A stretch of 12,357 nucleotides of DNA from Nitrospinota bacterium (GTDB lineage: Bacteria > Nitrospinota_A > UBA7883): positions 1-12,357 of the forward strand of contig JAOUNV010000012.1 in assembly GCA_029880775.1 (NCBI GenBank), read 5' to 3'. Below are positions 1-5,809 of this stretch, piece by piece (the stretch's first letter is position 1; the number at the start of each line of letters is the position of its first letter). The translations under genes were made by a program, and so were the position numbers. The notes beneath the pieces were generated by a model. The model was not told the origin of the DNA. It did no database searches and saw only the letters and a list, made by a program, of their open reading frames with translations.

Positions 1-595
1 TGTTGCGAATCTGGCCGGGTAGAGGCTTTTGACCGGGAGGGACCAGCTCGTCCCCCGTGGCCAGAGCCGCCAGGGTGGGGCGGCTGTATATACGGCAGGG
101 ATCGCACCCAACGGAGGCCAAAACCGCCACCTCCGCCGGACGGATCAAAGTACCGGCCAGAAGAGCCACATCCCCTTTCTTCATATCCTCCCCCTTGGGG
201 GAGATGTTTTTCCCTGGCGCTGACGCTCCCTTTATTATCGCCATCTGCCCAAAATCCACAAAACCGCCGGTTTGCTCTACAGGAACGACGGCGTCCGCCC
301 CCTCCGGCACAGGGGCGCCGGTCATTATTTTGGCAACCTTCCCTGGAGTAAGACGCGACTTTGGGAAATATCCGGCGGGAATATCTTCCACCACTTCATA
401 TTCCCCAGGGCCATCGGTGTGGATCACCGCATAACCGTCCATGGTGGCGCGGTGAAACGGGGGGGAGTCGGCATTGGCCAGCGCGTCCCGGCCCAGGACA
501 GCGCCAAGCGCATGCGTTAGGGGAATCTCGTCTTCGTTGGTAGTGCGCCGCACGGTGTTTGAGATTATCTCAAGAGCCTGTTCAACTGTGATCAT
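1..595 (-). CDS. moeA: Molybdopterin molybdenumtransferase MoeA, N-terminal part (runs off the window)
   Basis: MoeA inserts molybdate into adenylylated molybdopterin in the cytoplasm, the last step of molybdenum cofactor synthesis. Reading leftward from an ATG at 595 gives 198 uninterrupted codons to the window edge; family members are about 400 residues, so roughly half is present. Family hallmarks seen: PPFHRATMDGYAV near residues 45-57, MTGAPVPEGADAVVPVEQT near 91-109, ISPKGEDMKKGD near 131-142, and LAALATGDELVPPG near 185-198. The last motif begins the MoCF-binding (MogA-like) domain. No in-frame upstream start was found and the Shine-Dalgarno is weak. The gene is divergent from ccmA across 284 bp containing a long inverted repeat and a promoter candidate. 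Identity is secure from the motifs. Only the C-terminal half is unseen. Confidence 0.93.
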   Translation of the reverse strand, partial: MITVEQALEIISNTVRRTTNEDEIPLTHALGAVLGRDALANADSPPFHRATMDGYAVIHTDGPGEYEVVEDIPAGYFPKSRLTPGKVAKIMTGAPVPEGADAVVPVEQTGGFVDFGQMAIIKGASAPGKNISPKGEDMKKGDVALLAGTLIRPAEVAVLASVGCDPCRIYSRPTLAALATGDELVPPGQKPLPGQIRN

Positions 596-638
596 AGTGG
601 AATGGTTGATGCTAGAGTTGTTACGCGATTATTTTTTG

Positions 639-744
639 AGAGGCCCCGGCCTTGAGGGGCGCTTTAGGACTGGAAAGGTTAACCCCGCGAAAGGCCCAGA
701 ACCTTTCCAAATCCGGCCACGCCCCTCTGCCGTCTGGAGCCTCT
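639..744. other. Long imperfect inverted repeat in the moeA/ccmA intergenic region (candidate structured RNA)
   Basis: Five nested helices fold this stretch into one hairpin of about 106 nt: 639-644 with 739-744 (6 bp), 647-650 with 729-732 (4 bp), 654-661 with 720-727 (8 bp), 667-669 with 712-714 (3 bp), and 671-680 with 700-709 (10 bp), leaving a 19-nt loop at 681-699. All 31 pairs are Watson-Crick. The outer right arm (741-747, CTCTAGC) is also perfectly complementary to 611-617 (GCTAGAG), so two structures compete. The repeat lies between divergent genes, so it could be in the moeA leader, upstream of ccmA, or a small mobile repeat. Neither orientation puts a T-run directly after the stem, so a plain terminator is unlikely. 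I do not recognise a known RNA family. Confidence 0.5.
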
Positions 745-763
745 AGCATAATTTGCTATAAAT

Positions 764-790
764 ATTATATCCCAGCCGGTTTTTTGACAA
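764..790 (-). promoter_or_regulatory. Candidate sigma-70 promoter for moeA
   Basis: Read leftward, TTGTCA (790-785) is followed by a 15-nt spacer and a perfect TATAAT (769-764). An overlapping TAATAT (767-762) would give a 17-nt spacer. A start site near 757 would give a leader of about 160 nt containing the whole long hairpin before the moeA ATG. The boxes are good, but the perfect -10 has a short spacer and the surrounding DNA is AT-rich, so chance matches are possible. Confidence 0.35.
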
Positions 791-854
791 GGGACATTCG
801 TCAAGCCTGGGTTGGACGCCCAGAAAAATCGCCACAGACTACCGGCCAAAAGGA

Positions 855-860
855 TATAAT
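855..860 (+). promoter_or_regulatory. Candidate -10 box for ccmAB
   Basis: A perfect TATAAT lies 19 nt before the chosen ccmA ATG at 880, giving a start site near 867 and a very short leader. There is no convincing -35 at 16-18 nt upstream, so another sigma factor, an activator or coincidence are all possible. A TTGAC-N11-GTCAA inverted repeat at 784-804 lies upstream and could be an operator, which is unproven. Confidence 0.25.
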
Positions 861-879
861 CAGGGTTTTGCGAGGATGG

Positions 880-1614
880 ATGGAACAGGCCAATAGCGCT
901 CCGCCCGCTGTGGAGATCGTCAGCGTGGTGAAGCGATTCGGTTACCTGACCGCTGTGGATGGGGTAAGCCTGACACTGGAAAAGGGTGAGTTCCTGACCA
1001 TATTCGGCCCCAATGGCGCCGGAAAGACAACGCTAATCAAGATCATGGCGGGGCTGACGAATCCCTCCTCCGGCTCCGCGCGGATCAATGGTCGGCCGGT
1101 GCAGGATCATGATGACGAGGCCAGGCGGGATATTGGGCTGATATCACACCAGACTTTCACTTACGGACAGCTTACCGCTATGGAGAACCTTCTCTTTTTC
1201 GCCAGGCTATATGGCGTGGAGGAACCTTCGGCCCGTTGCCAGGGCCTATTGGAGGAGGTGGGGTTGAGCAAGCGTTCTCATGAGCCGGTCCGCTCCTTCA
1301 GCCGTGGTATGCTTCAGCGGCTATCCATAGCCAGGGCGCTGGTGCATGACCCCTCGATCCTGTTGCTGGACGAGCCTTTCACAGGGCTGGATCAGCACGC
1401 GGCGGAGACACTGAAGCGCCAACTGCGACGATTGAAAGATGAGCGCCGTACATTGGTGATGATTACTCATAACCTGGAGCAGGGAGTGGCTTTGGGCACC
1501 CGGGTGGTGTTGCAGGTGGCGGGAAAGTTCGTCCTGGATACGCCGGCGGAGAGCATCGACCCGGTCCAGTTCGGCAAAGTATATTTCGAAAAGGTGGGGC
1601 AGGAGCATTACTGA
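880..1614 (+). CDS. ccmA: Heme exporter ATP-binding subunit CcmA (ABC ATPase)
   Basis: Cytoplasmic ATPase of the CcmABCD machinery, which releases heme-loaded CcmE for cytochrome c maturation. The 244-residue protein has Walker A GPNGAGKT at 43-50, a Q-loop region near 91, signature SRGMLQR at 141-147 (degenerate, as usual in this family), Walker B ILLLDEP at 160-166, the D-loop GLD at 169-171 and H-loop His197. The reading frame is open back to 652, but ATG 880 fits family length, begins just before the first conserved strand, and has GAGG at 872-875. ccmB starts 1 nt after the stop. An ABC-2 type exporter ATPase for another substrate is possible from this protein alone; the CcmB-like partner decides the call. 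Confidence 0.85.
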   Translation: MEQANSAPPAVEIVSVVKRFGYLTAVDGVSLTLEKGEFLTIFGPNGAGKTTLIKIMAGLTNPSSGSARINGRPVQDHDDEARRDIGLISHQTFTYGQLTAMENLLFFARLYGVEEPSARCQGLLEEVGLSKRSHEPVRSFSRGMLQRLSIARALVHDPSILLLDEPFTGLDQHAAETLKRQLRRLKDERRTLVMITHNLEQGVALGTRVVLQVAGKFVLDTPAESIDPVQFGKVYFEKVGQEHY

Positions 1615-1615
1615 T

Positions 1616-2293
1616 ATGGGGTTTATCGAATCGGCGCTGATCATAGCCAAAAAGGACCTGGCGTTGGAGATCCGTGGCAAGGAGATTGTCACCACCAGCG
1701 TTTTCTTCGCATTGCTGACGATCCTGGTGTTCGGTTTCGCCTTCGACCTGGCCCACTCCCAGGGGCATCAGTTTGCCGCCGGGGGGTTGTGGGTGGCTAT
1801 TCTGTTTTCAGGGGCCCTCACCATGAACAGGTCATTTCTATACGAAAAAGACAACGACTGTCTGTCGGCCATTCTGCTGGCCCCTGTGGACAGAAGCTCC
1901 ATATATTTCGGCAAAATGGCGGCCAATTTCACCCTGATGCTGGCGGCGGAGGCGTTCATAGTTCCTGTGTCTATCGTCATATTCAATGTAAACCTGATGG
2001 AGCGTTTCTGGCTCCAGGTTGCAGCTTTGTTGCTCGGCACCCTTGGGTTCACGGCGGTGGGCACTCTGGTGGCGGCCATGAGTGTGAACCTTAGAGTGCG
2101 GGAGATGCTGGGGCCACTATTGACGCTGCCAGTGGTGGCGCCTGTGTTGATCGCGTCTGTGGAGATATCCACCGGGTTGATCCGGGGAGATGAACTTGAT
2201 CAGTTCATAGTGTGGTACCAAGCTTTGGTGGCGTTCGACGTGATTTATCTGGTGGTGCCTTGGCTGGTGTTCGAAAAGCTGGTGGAGCAGTAG
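1616..2293 (+). CDS. ccmB: Heme exporter membrane subunit CcmB
   Basis: Integral membrane partner of CcmA in the cytochrome c maturation ABC complex. At 225 residues it matches the usual CcmB length of about 220. About six hydrophobic helices are seen, near 24-43, 56-71, 98-122, 132-156, 163-182 and 198-219. The family-typical segment between helices 2 and 3 (YEKDNDCLSAILLAPVDRS, residues 76-94) is a cytoplasmic coupling region that resembles the CcmB signature containing LLLAPVDR. The start codon is 1 nt downstream of the ccmA stop, with AGGAG at 1601-1605 inside ccmA, so the two are co-transcribed and probably translationally coupled. ccmC, ccmE and ccmF do not follow; the transcription unit ends here at a convergent terminator. 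Confidence 0.85.
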   Translation: MGFIESALIIAKKDLALEIRGKEIVTTSVFFALLTILVFGFAFDLAHSQGHQFAAGGLWVAILFSGALTMNRSFLYEKDNDCLSAILLAPVDRSSIYFGKMAANFTLMLAAEAFIVPVSIVIFNVNLMERFWLQVAALLLGTLGFTAVGTLVAAMSVNLRVREMLGPLLTLPVVAPVLIASVEISTGLIRGDELDQFIVWYQALVAFDVIYLVVPWLVFEKLVEQ

Positions 2294-2327
2294 GCAAAAA
2301 TCCCCGGCGCCCGGGAGTCTTGTTTTA
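2294..2327. terminator. Bidirectional Rho-independent terminator between ccmB and the convergent CoA-binding gene
   Basis: A GC hairpin with arms CCCGG (2303-2307) and CCGGG (2311-2315) and a 3-nt loop. Rightward it is followed by a T-rich tract (2318-2326, TCTTGTTTT). Leftward it is followed by GGATTTTTG, reading from 2302 down. It fills nearly all of the 36-bp gap between two convergent stop codons, which supports a shared terminator. The stem is short, so efficiency is uncertain. Confidence 0.6.
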
Positions 2328-2329
2328 GA

Positions 2330-2779
2330 TCATATCAGCCGAGCATGCTCTATCTTTATGCAACGGTCCTGGACGACGTTGATCCCCGCTTCTCGTATTT
2401 TAGCCGCCGCTTCATTATTCACGATTCCAAGCTGCAGCCAGGCCCACTTCGGCTTCTTTGCGACGATTTCCTCCACTAATTCGCCTATAGATTCCGGCTT
2501 GCGAAAAATATCCACAATATCCACCGGGCCGGGGATCTCGTTTAAGGAAGGGTAACATTCAATCCCTTCCCATTGTTTCAGCATCGGGTTTACCGGGACG
2601 ATTTCGTATCCGTGGTCTCTTAGGTAGTGGGCCACATCCAGCGACGCGCGCCCCGGCTTTGCGGATATTCCAATCACGGCGATTCTTTTGGTGTCACCCA
2701 AGGCTCCAGCGATGGCCTCATCGTCCGGATTTTCCTCCGGGGCCGGAGGTCTTTTGCTGATATCGCAAGCTTCATCCAT
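2330..2779 (-). CDS. CoA-binding domain protein (YccU-like, CoA_binding_2)
   Basis: A 149-residue soluble protein with a single Rossmann-type CoA-binding domain, like the N-terminal half of the succinyl-CoA synthetase alpha subunit. Seen: the nucleotide-binding loop VIGISAKPGRAS at 35-46, HYLRDHGYEIVPVNP at 51-65, a central VDIVDIFRKPE at 86-96, and the family-typical end NVVQDRCIKIEHARLI. The first 25 residues are acidic and proline-rich and lie outside the domain. It starts 12 nt after the anti-sigma stop, so it is probably the last gene of the sigma/anti-sigma operon. The cellular role of this family is poorly defined; ligand sensing or protein regulation by CoA or acyl-CoA is plausible. 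No catalytic His domain is present, so it is not an acyl-CoA synthetase. Confidence 0.82.
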   Translation of the reverse strand: MDEACDISKRPPAPEENPDDEAIAGALGDTKRIAVIGISAKPGRASLDVAHYLRDHGYEIVPVNPMLKQWEGIECYPSLNEIPGPVDIVDIFRKPESIGELVEEIVAKKPKWAWLQLGIVNNEAAAKIREAGINVVQDRCIKIEHARLI

Positions 2780-2791
2780 TGCGTGTTCCCG

Positions 2792-3034
2792 TCATTTTTT
2801 CTCGATCACGTTTTGTTTTAAAAAGCTCATCAGCTTGTCGGACACCGGGCCGGGGATTTCAGTTTCTTTTTTGCCAGCGTCGTTGAAAAGCTCCACCGTT
2901 TTTCGCATGGTGTTCAAAAAGGCGATGCAAGGCTCGCAATCCTTGACATGGCTTTCGATTTCCTTACAGATGGAGGGATCCAGCTCCTTGTCCAGGTAAT
3001 CGCTGATTTTCTCCAGTATATCCGTACATTTCAT
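2792..3034 (-). CDS. Small zinc-finger anti-sigma factor (zf-HC2 type)
   Basis: An 80-residue protein with the ZAS pattern: an N-terminal helix CTDILEKISDYLDKELD (3-19), then His29-x3-Cys33-x2-Cys36, and Cys3 or Cys23 as possible further zinc ligands. Proteins of this type bind their cognate ECF sigma factor and hold it inactive; in redox-sensing members, cysteine oxidation with zinc loss releases the sigma factor. Its ATG overlaps the sigma factor stop in an ATGA (3031-3034), which implies translational coupling and near-equal synthesis. No transmembrane helix is present, so it should be cytoplasmic, unlike RseA-type anti-sigmas. Function is inferred from motif and position. Confidence 0.85.
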   Translation of the reverse strand: MKCTDILEKISDYLDKELDPSICKEIESHVKDCEPCIAFLNTMRKTVELFNDAGKKETEIPGPVSDKLMSFLKQNVIEKK

Positions 3035-3675
3035 TGCAAGTTCCGTTTATTATTCAGTTCACGTTCCTCGAAATAGTGGGACAAAAGATCCCGCATCGCA
3101 AGCCTGGCCCTGTGCAGCCGCGACTTCACCGCCGCCACGCTCATTCCCAAGGTCTCGCTTATCTCCAGGTTTGTAAAACCTTCAACATCTTTTAATACCA
3201 GCACCATCCGTTTATCCTCCGGAAGGCGCGCCATCGCTTTGTTCAGAAACTCGCGGGTCTCACTCTCCAGTCGCTGGTCGGATGGATTGTTCGACCAGTC
3301 CTCAATCTCCCGCTGCAACTCTGATCCATCAATCTCCACCGGCTTATCCAGCGATACAAGATCCATCTTCTTGGTCTTACGCAGCTTCATCAGGCAATTG
3401 TTTGTGGCTATTTTCAACAGCCACGTCAAAAACGACGAATCGCCGCGGAAAGAGCCAAGACCCTTGAACGCGTGCAAAAACGTATCCTGAAGAATATCCT
3501 CCGCGTCTTCCTGCCTGCTGAGAAATCTCATCGCATGGTAAAAAACCCTCGACTGGTGACGTTTCACCAATTGCTCGAAGGCCCCATAGTCACCCTCCAG
3601 GACCTGCTTTACAAGCAACCCGTCCTTGTCGGGGGCTTTAAGTTTTCTCTTAGTTTCTTTTTCAGCTTCTTCCAT
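3031..3675 (-). CDS. ECF sigma factor (RpoE-like sigma-70 family)
   Basis: A 214-residue extracytoplasmic-function sigma factor that directs RNA polymerase to a dedicated regulon. Region 2 spans about 20-100 and contains FEQLVKRHQSRVFYHAMRFL (33-52) and EDAEDILQDTFLHAF (56-70). Region 4 spans about 148-195 with LPEDKRMVLVLKDVEGF (151-167) and the helix-turn-helix EISETLGMSVAAVKSRLHRAR (171-191). Between them is an acidic linker with no region 3, as expected for ECF members. The lysine-rich N-terminus (residues 1-18) is an extension. It is translationally coupled to a ZAS anti-sigma factor, so activity is likely controlled by that partner. The 105-bp gap after lpxB holds a small palindrome and may contain its own promoter. 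Target genes cannot be read from the window. Confidence 0.92.
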   Translation of the reverse strand: MEEAEKETKRKLKAPDKDGLLVKQVLEGDYGAFEQLVKRHQSRVFYHAMRFLSRQEDAEDILQDTFLHAFKGLGSFRGDSSFLTWLLKIATNNCLMKLRKTKKMDLVSLDKPVEIDGSELQREIEDWSNNPSDQRLESETREFLNKAMARLPEDKRMVLVLKDVEGFTNLEISETLGMSVAAVKSRLHRARLAMRDLLSHYFEERELNNKRNLQ

Positions 3676-3709
3676 TGTACTGATGCCAAAGGCCGGGAAA
3701 CGGTTCTAT

Positions 3710-3723
3710 GTGTAATAATACAC
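3710..3723. promoter_or_regulatory. Small palindrome upstream of the sigma factor gene
   Basis: GTGTA-ATAA-TACAC forms 5-bp arms in the gap between lpxB and the sigma gene, 35 bp before the sigma start codon. It sits in AT-rich DNA and could be an operator or part of a promoter. Arms this short arise readily by chance. Confidence 0.2.
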
Positions 3724-3780
3724 GAATATGCTACCAGAAACTGGACGCGCCATTGTGTAAAAGGAAAGGGGAGAAACGTT

Positions 3781-4941
3781 TTATGTTTTGTTCCGCTCCG
3801 CCGCCAGCGTCCCCCTAGTTTCCAAGCGCTCGGCGATTATCCTGGCCGCCCGGTCCGACGCGCCAGGCGTTCCCAACGAATCCTTCACTCCCACCAGGTC
3901 GGCGCGCATTCTTTCCCGCTCCCCCTCGTTGCCCAGATACATCAGCGCTGTATGCGCTATGGCCTCGGCTGTGACGGCGGTCTGTATAAGCTCCGGGACA
4001 ATCTCTCTATTCGCCAGAATGTTGGGCAGCCCAGCCCACTGCAAATGCGAAAGCGTCCTGGCCAGGTAATATGACAACAGGTCAGCCTTGTATACGATCA
4101 TCATCGGCGCCTGGGCCAGCGCCGCCTGCAGAGTGGAGGTGCCTGACTTACAGATCAGAAAATCGCATCCGTTCATCACTTCCCAGGAGCGGCCTTTGAC
4201 GATATTCACCTTCACCCCCGCGCTGACCGCCATAGCCTCCAGCTGACTGCCGTCGATCGATAAGGCGCAGGGAACAACTACTTCCACCTCCATGGCCTGG
4301 CGGATGATGCGGACACTCTCCAGCATCAGAGGAAACATTCGCTCTATCTCCCCCTGGCGGGAGCCGGGCAAAACGCCGAGCAACGGAAGGTCTGGATTAT
4401 CGCAAAACTCTTCTTTGAGCAGCTTTCTATCAGGGGTTGGGGGCAGCTCGTCCAGCAGCGGATGGCCAAAGAAAACGGCGTCCACCCCTCGCTCCTTATA
4501 GAACGTTTCCTCGAAAGGGAACACCACCAGCATCAGGTCCACCCATTTTTTCGCTTTTTTCACACGGCCCTGGCGCCAGGCCCAAAACTGGGGGCAGACA
4601 TAGTAATAAACCGGGATTCCGGCGCCGCTGGCCGCTTTGGCCACCTGCATGTTGAAGTCTGGATAATCCACCAGGATCACTGCCTGGTACTCCCCTGCGT
4701 TCAGGCGCGCTTTGATATCCCGCAGCATTCCCAGGGCCGCGCCCAGCTTTCCCAGCATAGATGCTATCCCCACGGAGGACATTTGCTCTATGTCATGAAA
4801 GGTGGTCACTCCGGCGTCCCGCATGCGGGGGCCGCCGATTCCCTCCATCTTAAGACCTGGGATCAGCTCGAACAGGCGCCGGGCCAGCCTGCCGGCGTAA
4901 GCGTCGCCAGACTCCTCGCCCGCCACGATAAGTATTTTCAT
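3781..4941 (-). CDS. lpxB: Lipid-A-disaccharide synthase LpxB
   Basis: A GT19 glycosyltransferase joining UDP-2,3-diacylglucosamine and lipid X to form the lipid A disaccharide at the inner membrane. The length of 386 residues matches the family (about 380). Motifs in order: AGEESGDAYAG at 7-17, GIGGPRM at 34-40, LVDYPDFNMQVAKAA at 90-104 (the region holding the proposed catalytic Asp), YYYVCPQFWAWRQGRV at 112-127, FPFEETFY at 141-148, FFGHPLLDEL at 157-166, LPGSRQGEI at 191-199, KSGTSTLQAAL at 265-275 and LPNILANR at 305-312. It lies 22 bp after the glycosyltransferase gene and 105 bp before the sigma gene. lpxA, lpxD and fabZ are absent from the window, so lpxB is uncoupled from the common lpx cluster. 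Confidence 0.96.
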   Translation of the reverse strand: MKILIVAGEESGDAYAGRLARRLFELIPGLKMEGIGGPRMRDAGVTTFHDIEQMSSVGIASMLGKLGAALGMLRDIKARLNAGEYQAVILVDYPDFNMQVAKAASGAGIPVYYYVCPQFWAWRQGRVKKAKKWVDLMLVVFPFEETFYKERGVDAVFFGHPLLDELPPTPDRKLLKEEFCDNPDLPLLGVLPGSRQGEIERMFPLMLESVRIIRQAMEVEVVVPCALSIDGSQLEAMAVSAGVKVNIVKGRSWEVMNGCDFLICKSGTSTLQAALAQAPMMIVYKADLLSYYLARTLSHLQWAGLPNILANREIVPELIQTAVTAEAIAHTALMYLGNEGERERMRADLVGVKDSLGTPGASDRAARIIAERLETRGTLAAERNKT

Positions 4942-4963
4942 CGGAGCATGCGCGAGGCCGTGG

Positions 4964-5665
4964 TCACACCTTGAACCGCAGTTGCCACACCCGGATCACC
5001 GCTTCCAGGAATATCTTGCGCGACATTTTTGAGGCGCCCTCCTGTCTCTCCTCGAAGATGATGGGGGTTTCCACTATCCGGAATCCTTTCTTCCAGGCTC
5101 TGTAGGTGAGCTCTATCTGGAACGAATACCCTTCAGAGAAGACCTTCTCCAGGCCAATCCCCTCCAGCACACGCCGCCGAAACACCTTAAAACCTCCCGT
5201 CAGGTCGTGGTACGGCATGCGCAGGATGGTCCGGGAATAGAGGCTCCCGCCCCGGGAGATCACCCTTCGTATAAAGGACCAGTTCGTCACGCCACCGCCG
5301 GGGATATAGCGGGAGCCCAGGACCAGGTCCGCGTCTTTTGCCGCCTCCATGAACCCTGGGATGTGGGCCGGGTTGTGGGAAAAATCGGCGTCCATCTCGA
5401 AGATGAATTCGAAATCTCGCTGAAGGGCCCACTTGAATCCGGCCAGATACGCCGTGCCCAGGCCCAGCTTTCCCGGCCTTTGCATCATGTTCACCCGTTT
5501 ATCCCGGGCCATAAGTTCTTGCACGGCCTCGGCGGTGCCATCGCCGGAGTTGTCGTCCACCACCAGGATGGAAAAATCGGGAGCTACTTCATGGATTTTC
5601 CCAATGATGCGGACTATATTTCCGGCTTCGTTGTATGTCGGCAGAATAACTAATGTGGAATTCAT
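4964..5665 (-). CDS. Family 2 glycosyltransferase, polyprenol-phosphate mannosyl/glucosyl transferase type
   Basis: The 233-residue protein resembles Dpm1/Ppm-type enzymes that transfer a sugar from a nucleotide donor to polyprenyl phosphate. Seen: LPTYNEAGNI at 8-17, VVDDNSGDGT at 35-44, donor and metal motif MDADFSHNP at 91-99, LGSRYIPGGGV at 116-126, DLTGGFKVFRR at 154-164 and SEGYSFQIELTYRAWKKG at 177-194. It lacks transmembrane segments and a GtrA-like domain, so it is a soluble or peripheral enzyme on the inner face of the membrane. ATG 5665 was chosen because the family begins just before PTYNE; a GTG at 5707 with GGAAAG upstream would add 14 residues and is possible. It is the first gene of the leftward cluster that includes lpxB, suggesting an envelope glycolipid role. 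The sugar donor cannot be told from sequence. Confidence 0.87.
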   Translation of the reverse strand: MNSTLVILPTYNEAGNIVRIIGKIHEVAPDFSILVVDDNSGDGTAEAVQELMARDKRVNMMQRPGKLGLGTAYLAGFKWALQRDFEFIFEMDADFSHNPAHIPGFMEAAKDADLVLGSRYIPGGGVTNWSFIRRVISRGGSLYSRTILRMPYHDLTGGFKVFRRRVLEGIGLEKVFSEGYSFQIELTYRAWKKGFRIVETPIIFEERQEGASKMSRKIFLEAVIRVWQLRFKV

Positions 5666-5809
5666 AGGCTGGCATTCTATTGAATAAGGCGGCTTAAGTA
5701 AAGACACAGCTTTCCAGAGGCGCCAGCGTGGTAAACTTTCATATCAGGACGGCGCCGTGGCATGTTATGGCAGGCGGCGCTATTAACCGCGCTATAGGGT
5801 GTTATATAC

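Noticed and set aside
639..744. SRP RNA (4.5S), 6S RNA or Moco riboswitch identity for the hairpin
   Set aside because: The conserved SRP tetraloop region (GGAAGGAAGCAGC-like) is absent, the open 6S bubble is not evident, and the helices do not match the Moco motif as I remember it. It is left as an unassigned structure.
652..879. N-terminal extension of the ccmA frame by 76 residues
   Set aside because: The extension overlaps the inverted repeat and promoter-like DNA and has no family resemblance. ATG 880 has GAGG upstream and gives the normal CcmA length.
3472..4074. 200-residue plus-strand open frame across the sigma/lpxB junction
   Set aside because: It lies antisense to the 5' half of the sigma gene and the 3' end of lpxB, both with strong motifs. 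No ribosome binding site or recognisable domain was seen.
5749..5758. Perfect 10-bp palindrome ACGGCGCCGT in the glycosyltransferase/recG divergent region
   Set aside because: Short GC palindromes are frequent in this base composition, and no paired copy or promoter boxes could be placed around it.
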